Below, one piece after another: positions 1 to 15,828 of a stretch of DNA of 64,000 nucleotides. Positions within the stretch are counted from its first letter, which is position 1, and every line of letters starts with the position of its first letter. The position numbers and the translations under genes were made by a program. Source of the stretch: Urechis unicinctus (lineage: Eukaryota > Annelida > Polychaeta > Xenopneusta > Urechidae); the NCBI GenBank assembly GCA_034190875.2, contig CM067356.1:17206475-17270474 (forward strand), given 5' to 3'. The notes beneath the pieces are model-generated. The model saw nothing but the letters and a program-made list of their open reading frames with translations, made no database searches and was not told the origin of the DNA.

Positions 1-169
1 AAAGTAAACAGTACTAGGCCAAATCGAAAGATTTGTTTTCATGTTTCAAGAAACACAATCAGACCACACCACAATGTTGGCGCTATTGCTGATAATAAAG
101 CTCTGTAGGAATTACAGCTAAAGGTAAGGTTGGAATTACAGCTGATAAGAAGGTTTTGCCGGAAGGGTC

Positions 170-360
170 AGAGAGGATGAGGCTAGAGTGGGTCAGTGGA
201 GATGAAATGAGGGAGGGTCAGTTGAGTTGAGGTGAGGGGGCTAGTAAGGATATGACGGGAAGGGTCAGTGGGGACGTGGTGAGGGAGGGTATATGGGGTT
301 GAGGTGAGGGAGGGTCAGTGGGGATGATATGAGGGAGGGTCAGAGGAGATAGGGTGGGGT
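170..360. repeat. G-rich degenerate minisatellite
   Basis: The plus strand repeats a unit of roughly 22-28 bases built around GAGGGAGGGTCAGTGGGGAT, with many substitutions between copies. Runs of three or four G recur closely enough that G-quadruplex folding is possible; that is inference. The open frame on the opposite strand is a Pro/Ser/Leu-rich product of the repeat and is not a gene. Confidence 0.75.
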
Positions 361-744
361 AGAGCAAGTTAGGATCTGGACCTATGGCACAATGCTTTTG
401 GACATATATTACATGACAATAATATTTATATGTCACATTCTTTATCCTTTGTAGACAATTCATTGTGCATGTGTACAAAGCGATTCTGGGGAAGCCCTAG
501 CGCCGATAACTTCACTGGCGAGACTGGTATGTTGGGTGCTGAGAAGCATATGGTATGTCTGTAGGTCTTGTTTCAGTTTCAGCATCATAAAATTTAACCG
601 CCAATAACATGCACCTGCGATTTGTCAGCATCACCATGGCATCACTATGGCTCGTCCTGATTGGGGGTGTACTGCTCGCGTTGCCGCGATGAGGCGCTAT
701 GTACACACTTATATAGGGCTTTACAGTGCCTAGTGGACTGAAGA
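361..744. other. No gene seen
   Basis: This is unique-looking AT-rich sequence between the G-rich repeat and the TA tract. The short open frames have no recognisable domain and no coding-like composition. Confidence 0.5.
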
Positions 745-753
745 TATATATAT

Positions 754-830
<77 letters not shown>

Positions 831-854
831 TCTATATATATATATATCTATATA

Positions 855-896
<42 letters not shown>

Positions 897-972
897 ATAT
901 ATATCTCTATATATATATCTCTATATATATATCTATCTATATATATATATCTATATATATATATATATATAC
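745..972. repeat. (TA)n microsatellite, about 230 bp
   Basis: Almost pure alternating TA with interspersed TATC units towards the right. It is self-complementary and could extrude a cruciform. The Tyr-Ile open frames across it are repeat artefacts. Confidence 0.95.
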
Positions 973-2255
973 GTCAATACTGCGTGTTGAATGAGTTGCA
1001 ATCGTAAAAATGATTCACTAAGATGCATTCAGCTTGCGGTTTTTCCGTTTAGATATGTTAACAATGTTTGCCAGGCGCATATGTTGATAAGATTGGATTT
1101 ATTTGGTTTTCATCAGAACAGATCTAAGGTTTACACGATGAGTAATATGGCTGCTAACTGACCACCATAACAACTTGATCGTGATTACCTCACTTTAACT
1201 TTTGAATTTTAGATGGAACTTTGCTTAAAGATTGAACAGGAGTGTCGAGCTCGGCGACCAGGATAGAACTGATTATAAAATGTAAAAGTGATTCCCTTAA
1301 CGATTATCCCAATTCTCATGGGAAACGCTTTAGCCAGGTTAGTGGGGGCTGGGAAGTAGCTCGGGCTTTAACGGCAAACCAACACTCGACTTATGTGAAT
1401 AATTATATAAATATTGCTTATCCCCAAAATGTTGAATTATCTCTCGCGATTGCAAGATTGGTGATTTATTTCAACTATATCAGATAAAAGTATAAAATTA
1501 CTTGGGCATAATAGCAAATGATCAGCACAGTGCTGATTGGCTTGCTGATTGATTACAGTTTGAGAGGAGCATTTATACTTCAGAGTTTGCATTGCTTCGT
1601 TGGACTGCTTTGTTCTGATGCTGCAATTTGGATGAGTTAACCGAAATAGAACTTAATATTTCTTGCCCTGTATTTTCACATTATTTTTCTTTTGGCTTTT
1701 GCGTTGATGCAGCTTAATAGATATATGTTTATTCCAGCATTGATAAACTTGGCAGCGGAAATAAGTGTTTGTAATAAACGATAGTCCGACATCAACTGTG
1801 CATCACAGAATAATTTCATCCATGGAGCAATGGGGATTTTCATGAAAGAGCTACCATAGTAAATTTCATACTCCTTCTCATGTGCATTCAGATATGATGC
1901 AACAGCGATCATGCCAAACGTGGTAATTATATTCTAGATTACTGGTGAATGGTATAGGATAATAACTGGACGACTACCTTGGACAATATTTTCTAGCTTA
2001 ACTAAGAATATTGACAAGAAACTGCCACTTTTTATTCTTGTGCTGCCTACCGGCTAGTGTGGTCGATCGTTGATGGTGGCGCCGGGAATGATGAATGTCC
2101 TGACAAGAATAGGCTGCTCAATAGTCTGACTCTGTTGTTTATACTGACATATTAGTGGTCACTCAATCAACCTTTTACTGAAACCTGCACTTTTGTTTGT
2201 ACGCAGCGTAACAACCTAGCATGTGTCCATGATAAATGTTATATGATAATTTGTT
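973..2255. other. No gene seen
   Basis: AT-rich sequence without a recognisable coding domain, RNA gene or tandem repeat. Short open frames exist on both strands, but none resembles a known protein. Confidence 0.5.
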
Positions 2256-2960
2256 TATTCACATTCAATCAGACATCTTTGCAATTTCTTTGCATGCGAC
2301 CGTCTCTTGGAACATTTTTATGGTTAATGAATGTGTTTTTATAATAAGTGAACATAATTGTTTTTAGGGCCAGTAACCTTGTGGTACACCGCATGCTATT
2401 TCCTCTTTTTTTCCGCCCTTGAAGATAACTTTTCAGCCAGTCATACACTTTGCCTCTCATTCCGTGATACTCTTAGACCGACCGTAGTATTTCATGGTTT
2501 TCTGCGTCGATTGTCTTTGATGAATCTTGAAATACTCCGAGAAAATACTTTCTGTTTTCTATGGCTTTTGGTGTTGTTGAACCGTTAATACTGGTAGAAT
2601 ATTCTGATCAAAAGCTGGCAATGTAGTATTATTTTATCAAAAAATTTAGTTAGCTTGATAAACACTAATGTTTCGAATACTTTCGAAATTATTGGTAATA
2701 CAGTAATTGGGCGATATTTCCTCATATTCTTTTCATTTCCCACTATTGTACATGAGAACTACCCTGGCAATTTTTAGTTCCATTGGTACAATTCAATGCT
2801 TAAATGATCAATTAGCGATGTGTGCAAGACGAAGTGCTATAAAAGTACTTAATTCTGTTAACACAAACTATTTCAAGCGATCCCATGGTGATATCAATCT
2901 GTTGATATTATATCCCATCAATTTCAACGCAGTGCGTGTCGTCAGCGATTGAATACTAAT
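2256..2960 (-). mobile_element. LINE reverse-transcriptase fragment (Jockey/CR1-like)
   Basis: Read on the minus strand, pieces in more than one frame recall the finger and palm part of a non-LTR reverse transcriptase. From high to low coordinate these are a KIARVVLMYNSG-like segment (about 2770-2730), a YRPITVLPIISKVFE-like segment (about 2725-2680), an AIENRKYFLGVF segment (about 2575-2535) and MRGKVYDWLKSYLQGRK (about 2460-2405). Known Jockey/CR1 elements have the same order, with the consensus K-x-A-V-V-P-I-Y-K, N-Y-R-P-I-S-V-L-P and GIRG-KAYDW. Several frameshifts and stops separate the pieces, and neither ORF1 nor an endonuclease domain is visible. It is an old, dead fragment; the clade assignment is tentative. 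Confidence 0.75.
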
Positions 2961-3394
2961 TAGGTACTTAAACCTCTGTTAATGAAATACATATCAAGAG
3001 GGTTTTAAAAGACTCAATGAAGTGGCTTAACCTACCAAGGCCGGTAAACTATTCCATGAGGTCACAGAGCGATTGGAAAAGCTTTTCCTTCCTTGGTCAA
3101 ATATATCCGAAGCCTTGAGTTCTCACCACTTCGAAGCTGAAAACAAACAATAACACTGGTATTGTCATATCCATTGCACATTTAGTGTACATGTATGAAG
3201 ACCCATGTGTTGTAAGAGTTGTTAGTTCGAACAAGCGCAATCTTTGTTCATTAGAAATCTCAGACATTCAGGCTGCAAGCATAGTAACACGCTTTGTACT
3301 CTTTCGCTCTTATGTGTATATGTCACGCCAGGAATTATGAAAACGCCTAAATTGCATATTCTAAGTGGAGCCTAACAAGTGCCTAATAAAGTTT

Positions 3395-3710
3395 GACCAT
3401 CCCGATAGCTTTTACTGTGTCAATTATGACACCTAGATCCCTCTCCTCTGCGACATTACCTAGAGTAGGATCGCTCATTTAGTATTCAAACTTTTCATTA
3501 ACCGGACCGGTATGAAGTACTTTGCATTTTGTTAGGCTAACGCGTTATGCAAGTTTTGTTGTAACTCTGTACTCTGTGGTAAAAGTTTGTGTCATCTGCT
3601 CAGATATGTTACATTATGTCAACAGCACTGTCTGGATCAATTATGTTCATTGAGAAAAGAACGGGTTCAAAGGTTCGACCACAAATAACCCCAGTTAGTG
3701 AGCTATTTAT
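3395..3710 (-). mobile_element. Second LINE fragment, RT palm to C-terminus
   Basis: On the minus strand a GPVLFSMNIIDPDS segment (about 3670-3620) is followed by an ADDT catalytic-palm motif (about 3600) and then by DPTLGNVAEERDLGVIID (about 3475-3420). The last matches the conserved EERDLGVIID signature after the palm of CR1/Jockey-type LINEs. Stops and shifts interrupt it. This later part of an RT lies at higher coordinates than the earlier part at 2.3-3.0 kb although both read leftward, so the two are either separate insertions or a rearranged copy. Confidence 0.7.
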
Positions 3711-4019
3711 TTACCCATACTAATTCATTACCACTGTGACCGTTGGCCATACGTTTGCCAGCTTACCGATGATAGGGAACTTAATGAAATGATTTTTTTA
3801 AATAAATAACATTTACGGTGTCCCCAAAGTCTACAATTTAATTTACTTCTTAAACAAATTCCAAGAGGAAATATTGTGTATACAGTTTGCAGCTGGCTCT
3901 GACAATGCTGGCTCTCCTCGGATGGCGAAAGCGTTAATGAAATACCGTAAAACGATGTGATCACATTGGTGTCTTGGTAATATTGTAGTCGAGACTGACT
4001 TAACCTCAGGGGTTATAAG

Positions 4020-4280
4020 TCGTAATCTTAATTGGGTGTTCTATGATATTATTAATAAGATGCCCAATTAGGTTGACGCTTGATGCTGTCAATAAGGTGC
4101 TCGATTAATGCTGTCAATTGGGTATTCGTTTGACATTGTCAATTAAATGTTAGAATGATATTATAAGGAAGTGCTCGTTTAACATTGTCAATAAGGCGCT
4201 CGTTTGATTGTATGAATTCAGTGTTCGTTCGATGTGCTCATTTGATATTGCAATTAGATGCTCGGATTATATTGCTAACG
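4020..4280. repeat. Degenerate tandem repeat (about 30 bp unit)
   Basis: Variants of GTGCTCGTTTGACATTGTCAATAAG recur about eight times with substitutions and length changes. It looks like an old minisatellite. Confidence 0.6.
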
Positions 4281-4699
4281 ATAGAAATGGGAATTGAATG
4301 GGCTACATATTGAGATACATGCATATATATGCATCAGCTCCGAAGCAAATCAAACGATGTCTCCATATATTGGCAATAAATACAATAGAAAAACCTTGCC
4401 ATCTGGAGGTAGTGACTCGTGGTATATATCGTCATCTGACAGCTGAAGTACTTGTGTTGTAGCTATATGTTTGTCGGGTTTGTCAGATTTATATCAACAC
4501 GGTTGGTAACTAGGCAAGCATAGCATTATTACAAAACAATCGAGGGTGTTGTTCAGTTATGTTTGAGGTTAGGCTACAAATGTGATATCATTAGGAAAAT
4601 CAGTCCCGACCACTGGACTAGATATACTAATTACGCACCCATAAACATACAATCTGAACGAATTACCATTGAATGAGGTTAAGAAAATGTGAACCACTA

Positions 4700-4890
4700 A
4701 CCCGAACATCTCCTTATAGGCCACCTGACAATTCAGGTCACCTGGCAATTAATGTTGCCTTACAATCCGGGTCACTTGACAATTTGGGCCACCTGACAAT
4801 CAAGGTCCTATGTCAATCCAGCTCATCTGACAATCTGGATCACCTGACAATCCAGGTTACCTGACAATCCAGGTCACCCGACAGGACTGC
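4700..4890. repeat. Minisatellite, 17-18 bp unit
   Basis: About ten variants of CACCTGACAATCCAGGT follow each other, best preserved at the right end. The open frame across it is a product of the repeat. Confidence 0.85.
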
Positions 4891-9557
<4,667 letters not shown>

Positions 9558-9599
9558 AATGTATATCAGGGTTGTCATTAAAAATGTGTGGAAAACGCT

Positions 9600-9720
9600 T
9601 AAATATAATTTGAGGAGGCTGAAAGAGCGAGGGTCTGGAGGCGCTAGTTTACTAGGAGGGTCCGGGGCCATGCCCCCCCCCCCCCCCCCCCCCACGGAAT
9701 TTTTTTTAAATATGGGTGCG
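9600..9720. other. Poly-C tract with GC-rich flank
   Basis: A run of about 23 C (about 9671-9693) sits in a short GC-rich block, followed by a T run. It may be the 3' flank of the hAT relic that reads leftward from 11.1 kb; that link is a guess from position. Confidence 0.4.
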
Positions 9721-10019
9721 AAATCGTGGTATCTGAGCAGCTGTGGGCACATTAGTCATCAGAATTTGGTCTCTGATTTTTACCACTTTTTACTTAGTTT
9801 TCCGAGTTGGTGAAACTGAATAACAAACAAGATGTAATGCATTAGCTTATTGAAAATACCGATATGCACTTCTGACATCTGAGTGATTTTGGATACAACA
9901 CTACATATACAATAATACGCTTATGTTTCTGAACTTCACTTTAAAAATCAATTTTTGATTTAGATTCTTTTAAGAACTTGAAGTATTAGCAAACTGCATA
10001 GTCAAAAGTTTTCGCAACA

Positions 10020-11101
10020 TCAATCTTCATAATCTGACCAGTCTGAATCTGAGTCACCAGCATCACACTCGTCCATGTTTAGCTTTTTTAAAGCAATGTC
10101 AACGACTGTTCTGATGACACCTTCACTATCCTCCATATATGGATCTGTCTGAACACCAGCATCTTTAACTTCTACCACACTGGTAGCACTAGCAGCTGTG
10201 TCTGTTGCTGATCAATACTGTTTTGGAAGTTTTCGCCTGTTTTTACTCTGTAACCATGCATTTACAGCTGCCTTCACTAGCTGCTGATCTTCCAGGGATG
10301 ATGGCTCAGGAGAATTTATGCAAATGTGAAGCAAATACTCTAACATTGATGTACTCAATCTGTTCCTCAGCCTTGTTTTCAAAGCCTTCAGCGTAGTAGC
10401 ACCTCTCTTAGGTCATGCGTTAGAAACTGGAAGTGAGGCTGTCACTTCTGCTATGTAAATTACATTGGGATACAGCTGCCTCACTGCAATATTCTTAAGC
10501 AGCTGTAGAAGACACCATTCAGTAGGAAATTTTTCTTTGCCTGATTTAACAGATGCAGGCATGCTAGGTTTAATGACATCTCTCAGATGGTATTTCATTC
10601 CTTCCAACTCTGCCTTCATTCTGTCTGATTTATATGGATCTTCTGTGAAGAAATGGTTACAAAGCACTTCAATACGACCATAACTCCTCATTTCAACACA
10701 AGAATCAGGCACCAGCATTGGATCAAAAACTTTGAATGCTTCCAAGACTGGAGAGCTATCTGTAAACCTGTTGTCAATGTCCTCAACCAAAGCACTGACA
10801 TATTTTTCAAATAGAGTATGCAGTTCCTTTGCTTCTTTTTGAATCATTTTGATTTCAGCGCACATGTCAGTGAATGATTCAATGTCCCGACTAAGACTTT
10901 CAATTGGTTGGCGTTGGCAACAAGATGATGAAGCCTATCTTTTGTCATGTTTATAGCTAGCACAATGGCTGCAAAACTCAAATATCTCTTCTGGAATCGA
11001 CGGGACAGGTCACCAAGGATAGGAAGAATGTCTTTGAGAATGTAGATGACACCAATAAATTTGAGATTTTTCATCTTGGTCACTGTTCTTATTCGACACA
11101 C
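10020..11101 (-). pseudogene. hAT transposase relic, ZNF862-like 3' part
   Basis: The minus strand encodes the C-terminal half of a hAT-family transposase of the kind often annotated as zinc finger protein 862-like. First comes a KMKNLKFIGVIYILKDILP segment (about 11070-11010), then a segment with DNRFTDSSPVLEAF and YGRIEVLCNHFF (10865-10600), then TEWCLLQLLKN and PVSNA. Downstream in the same frame lies the hAT dimerisation region (RGATTLKALKTRLRNRL, about 10403-10355) and an acidic tail ending DWSDYED at 10022. A frameshift lies near 10865. An in-frame TGA at 10413-10415 stands where the family normally has Trp before the P-x-R-G-A motif, and another TGA lies at 10212-10214. No N-terminal zinc finger or catalytic start region is visible, so this is a truncated, dead copy. 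Confidence 0.8.
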
Positions 11102-11359
11102 GGACGAAAAATTCGTCGATCTTTCTCCTTTTCATATTTGTTTCGCTGGCGCACCGTAGTAACTACGGTATTATGTTACCTTGATCACGATTGGACAATC
11201 AGAACAAGTCGACGAATCAGAAAATACTTTACATACCGATACTAAGGTTATATCCGGTACAAAAACGAATTAAAATATCACCGTCGTCGCGATTTTAAGT
11301 TGGCATTTTTTTAAAATTTCTTCAAAGATTTCAGCCTGCGCAAAGCTTAATGACAACTC
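11102..11359. other. No gene seen
   Basis: A short spacer between the hAT relic and the TA tract, with no feature I can support. Confidence 0.4.
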
Positions 11360-11744
<385 letters not shown>

Positions 11745-12183
11745 ATTATTACCACCATAATATCATATGTGCATGCATAAATTATATGATGGTGATATTC
11801 ATTCATAAGGGCTTGCATCAAACAATCGCAGGACAAATATGGCTCTTCATCCATGAGACCGCACTGTAATGCGAATGCACACCTATAGTACGCCCCAAGT
11901 GACAATATATGCTCACCTGACAGGAGTGAAATCATCACGCTTCAGGCCCATCATGCCTCGGCCAAATGTGTCTTTATTTTGCAACTTTAATAGGAAAAGC
12001 TGCGCCACGCTGTTTAATCGATAGACAGCGACATGATGGTCGGGGTCACAACTCGTTCTACGCTTGAAGGCGGAATGCTGAAAACGTTTATGTTGCCCAG
12101 ATCGCCCCATGAATTTTCATAAAGTTCATTCACCACTCCAACAGTAACCATTAATATTCTGTGTTATTAAAGACCTCACCGTC

Positions 12184-12415
12184 CCTTTTTTTTGTTGAGG
12201 GAAAGATTCTTTTTTTTAGTTTTCTCTTCTTCTTTTTCTTCTTCTTTATCTTCTTCTTTATCTTCTTCTTTTTCTTCTTCTTCTTCTTCTTCTTCGGAGG
12301 AGGAGGAGGATTCTTCTTCTTCTTTTCTTTCTTCTTCTTCTTCTTCTTCTTCTTCTTCTTCTTCTTCTTCTTCTTCTTCTTCTTCTCTTCTTCTAGTCGT
12401 TCGTACTTCTTCTTA
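12184..12415. repeat. (TTC)n polypyrimidine tract
   Basis: T-rich and TTC/CTT repeats run about 230 bp and are interrupted by a short GGA-repeat patch (about 12296-12311). The patch is complementary to the surrounding tract, so a hairpin or triplex is possible. Poly-Ser and poly-Phe frames are artefacts. Confidence 0.95.
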
Positions 12416-12429
12416 TCCTATACCTACAA

Positions 12430-13991
12430 TATAAGGGCTCATTTTGAGTGATGTGATGCCTGTTAATTACTGCCACAAAGAATGCAGACTACAGGACTAA
12501 GAAAAAACAAGTCAGCAACACTGGCGCCAGAAGAAGTCCCTTGTGAAATCAATGTGGCGGGTATAGCTTATCTTAATTGCACCGGCACATCCATTGCACA
12601 GACGTCGGTCGGGTTTAACTTAGTAGCGCATGACATGGCGATGAGTAATGACGTCATAAAAATGCTCTATGGACGCGCATAGGAACGCGTTGGAGGCAGG
12701 GAGAATATAAAGACTGGAGGGTGTGCGCCATTATTGAAACCATTAAATGTTGGTTTACATATTCTTGATAGTTGTCATCTCGGTAGTTGGTGACATTTTG
12801 CAGTCGTGCTTCAATGGAAATCAGCCTGTATTCCGGTTCATTCAATCAGTGTTGTAATGCCTAACTTATTCTTTGCGGAGTTATTAATGTCACCATCGCG
12901 AAACATATTTTACTGAGATGTTCTCAGCAAATTGTATAAGATAATATTTATTAACAAAGTTATCTACGATTGAATCACTTTCTTGACTTGACACCTATAG
13001 ACTGAATTTAATAAATAGTAAATCTTAGCGCTGCCCCTGTAAGGAAGGTCCGCAATAGCCGATGTAGGGATCTCTTGTGACCCGCTCAGCCATTCATCAC
13101 GTGACCTGCATTCAGACTGCGCGAAAGAAGCGACGACAATAGCCACCAATGTATAGGCCTTAGCTCGCACGCTATGTTGTAGATAGTTGCCTGCGACGCG
13201 CTTATCTCTTTGTAATCAGATAACGATATATCCGGTCTAATCCTGGCAACACGAATTCAGTAGCATAGTCCATCCTGTATTATCGCAGTCTTGCCTTGTG
13301 CTGTGAACAGCACGATTTTGTGCTAGTAACCCTGCTGACGTATTTCGGAACACAGTTTGCCTCTCGCTATATGCTAAGCGCTTAAGGATTGATGAAAATG
13401 TCATGAGTAATGTCAATATTGTTTGGTTTTCAAATCACTGGTTGACGACAAAGCAAGGTTCATTAAACATTTTCTTGTAATATCGCCATGCTTAATTTAT
13501 TTTTGGGATGATATTGTCAGTCGTGCTGGGATTAGAGGTACGAAGAAATCGTAAACAAACTGCCTTAGATTCGTCGCAGAGCGTTTCTTTAGCTAATCTG
13601 CGTGTTACACGGAGCATAGAAACGGAGTTAAGGTATCCAGGAATAAACCATATCTCATCCGCTTCTGCATTGTGTTTTCCACAAGAGGTCACTTGAGCGG
13701 TGGTGCCGACATCAATTCTTTAGGAATGCTGCCTGACACACTGAACGCAGAGCTTAGCTCGTCAACACCTTAAAAAGTAGTGTTGCAACCGTCAATTATC
13801 ACGGCTACTTCGCAATTGATAGTCGGATATCGACGGTTTTCCATAACAAGGCAACAAAAGCCAGTGAGTTTAATTCAGGCAGTTTCGTTGATATCTAGTG
13901 CGTCACCAGCAAATCTATTTTGATTCCCACGCATATTCTGTCATCTTTCTGTGATGTACCATTACGCTCGAATGGAACCACATCACTCAGT
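12430..13991. other. No gene seen
   Basis: Host sequence up to the left end of element 1. Open frames of about 60 codons at 12482, 12964 and 13492 carry no recognisable domain. Confidence 0.45.
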
Positions 13992-14272
13992 AGTAGTATA
14001 GGGAGTAGCGGTTCTGGCACACCAGTCTCATATGATTATGACACACCTATCTCATATGGTGCAACCCAGAAAACACACACACACACAGGCTGACTCACAT
14101 GTGCGAGCGGTACTGGCACACCTGTTTCATATGATTATGACACACCTATCTCATATGGTGCAACCCAGAAAACACACATATACAGGGTGACTCACATGAG
14201 CCAGCGAACCGCTCGCACCTCCCCTCCCCCATATGCGCCCAGCCCTTCCAGCCCCTATGGTATAGGCCCACA
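13992..14272. repeat. Element 1 left terminal inverted repeat
   Basis: About 281 bp, matched in reverse complement by 29179-29460. Inside it a 99-bp unit is repeated in direct orientation (starts at 14007 and 14106), each copy holding GGTGCAACCCAGAAAACACA and a short CA run. Outside the CA and C runs about four bases differ from the right copy, most of them in the second 99-bp unit. Confidence 0.92.
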
Positions 14273-14279
14273 CCAGTAG

Positions 14280-15290
14280 TTAGTCACCATAGAGGTAATT
14301 GAGTGATAAATATCTGCAACCGTTGCTGTAAGTTCCATTTTTCACGCGGTTGAGGTCCTGTATAAACTGGGCAACCTTAGCGTCGTTCTTCTCGATAAAG
14401 TCGGGATCAGGACGAGCGGTTATCAATCTCATCGTAAAGAGCTTCCAACAGTAGAAAGCCCCCGTCGGCCTCTCTGTGGTCCCACTCGGTCTTCCCAACC
14501 AAGGACCGTGATGCTCCTGTTCCAAGCCCAGGCAACTATTAAATCTCCCGTTCGCACTATAGTCGCCGTCTTCAAGCCCCTCCACCCCCCCCCCACCCCC
14601 AAGCCACCGTCTCCTTATACTTCTTCTGATCCTTGTGATACACCTGATTATACGCCTCAGCTCTCCCCAGGTCCTCAAAGGAGCACAACCTGAAAACGCA
14701 GTCGACAAACACCCCGATGGTCGCCACCGGACTGTGGTGCAACCCTAACAGAACCTGAGGCTTATACATATTCGGAATCACCCTCCCAGGACTCCGAGTG
14801 TAGGGGCACTTTATCTCGAGCAGCACAACCTTCTCAGGATGCCCCAGACAGACAGCATCCACTCCAGCCCGCCGTATCGGGAGCACACAAAAGCCATCCG
14901 GAGAGTAGGCCGTCGCGCCGCCATCAATATAGATATTATTTCCTTGACCTTGGTGTCGTACACCTTCTCCAATACCGCAATTGCAACCTCCTCAAAAGTC
15001 GTACCCCAGAGGCAGGGTGCGCTAAAGCGAACACCCCCGTTGCTAGTTTTTTCTGTCAGCTTCTTGCTATAGCTGCTGAAGTAGTTTTGCCCTATGAAAG
15101 AGGAGTAGTCACTTCCTCCAACACAGCCCTTCCTCATGGTCTCCCACTGGTCCGTATTTTGTTTGACTCCAGTATGATCGTTGCAGAAAGATTTTATCGC
15201 CGCCTCCATTATATCTAGCAACCCCCACTCTTCAAATGGACTGTCCGGGTCATACCTTAGCAGGTCTAGGGGGCGATTCTGCCGCTTTCA
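14280..15290 (-). pseudogene. YqaJ-like viral recombinase/nuclease, broken
   Basis: The sequence resembles the lambda-exonuclease/YqaJ family, whose members cut double-stranded DNA 5' to 3' and help recombination. Visible family signatures are WETMRKGCVGGSDY near the N-terminal side, then PCLWGTTFEEVA, where the Glu is a family metal ligand, then VLLEIKCPYT, which is the E-x-K catalytic core, and a following YKPQVLLGL helix. Such enzymes are common in large DNA viruses and phages but are not part of the standard Polinton set. It is the last gene of a leftward cluster whose next gene starts at 15807, and its recognisable part slightly overlaps that gene's end. It is broken, with about two breaks. 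Confidence 0.75.
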
Positions 15291-15807
15291 AACATTTTGC
15301 TTTAATGTCACTTTTCATTTGACTATATTTAATGATCACGACCGAAACGAGCTTAAACTCATCATCTGAGATATACCCATCTTCAAGCGCCGCCGATACA
15401 ATGTCAGCAATGGTATTCAATTTGCTCTGAGCGAGAATGCGGATCTTGTCATGCTTTTTTTTTAACTTAATGGTCAGCCGCCTACTGATGAATTTTCCAG
15501 CAATTACAAGTAGCCCACAAGCGGCTCCAGTAGCACCCAACACTGTGGCAATAGAAATGGCAACTATTGTAGACATTACACCTACACCACTTGCGCCAAG
15601 ACACATACCCACAGCAACTAAAGCAGTGTCTACAGCGTCCACTGAGTTTACTGCACACCTATATTTTTTGTACATAGCACCATATTTTTCAATTTCTTTC
15701 TCAAGGTATTGCTTCTTAAGACTGATCTCATTCAGCCGATAGGAGTGCCCCAGATCACATGGAGGAGGCTCTGGATTTAACGGTGCAGTCGTTGGTTGTT
15801 GTTTCAT
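15250..15807 (-). CDS. Membrane protein with coiled-coil N-terminus (185 aa)
   Basis: The frame is open from an ATG at 15807. Residues 1-20 are Pro-rich, residues 25-50 are charged and heptad-like, residues 61-104 are a long Gly/Ala/Val-rich hydrophobic stretch able to form two membrane segments, and the rest is basic and helical with SKLNTIADIVSAAL. I recall very similar hypothetical proteins (YRLNEIS..., then VDAVDTAL..., then SKLNTI) in cnidarian genomes, but no function is known. It lies between the nuclease and the fibre-like gene with a 21-bp gap to the latter, so one leftward transcript is likely. A virion membrane or packaging role is only a guess. Confidence 0.75.
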   Translation of the reverse strand: MKQQPTTAPLNPEPPPCDLGHSYRLNEISLKKQYLEKEIEKYGAMYKKYRCAVNSVDAVDTALVAVGMCLGASGVGVMSTIVAISIATVLGATGAACGLLVIAGKFISRRLTIKLKKKHDKIRILAQSKLNTIADIVSAALEDGYISDDEFKLVSVVIIKYSQMKSDIKAKCLKAAESPPRPAKV

Positions 15808-15828
15808 ACTGTCTTTGTATACATAAGT

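Noticed and set aside
726-1007. Long Tyr/Ile open frames here and at 9203-9752 and 11270-11938
   Set aside because: They are translations of TA and CA dinucleotide repeats.
12161-12451. Poly-Ser and poly-Phe open frames
   Set aside because: They are translations of the TTC/polypyrimidine tract.
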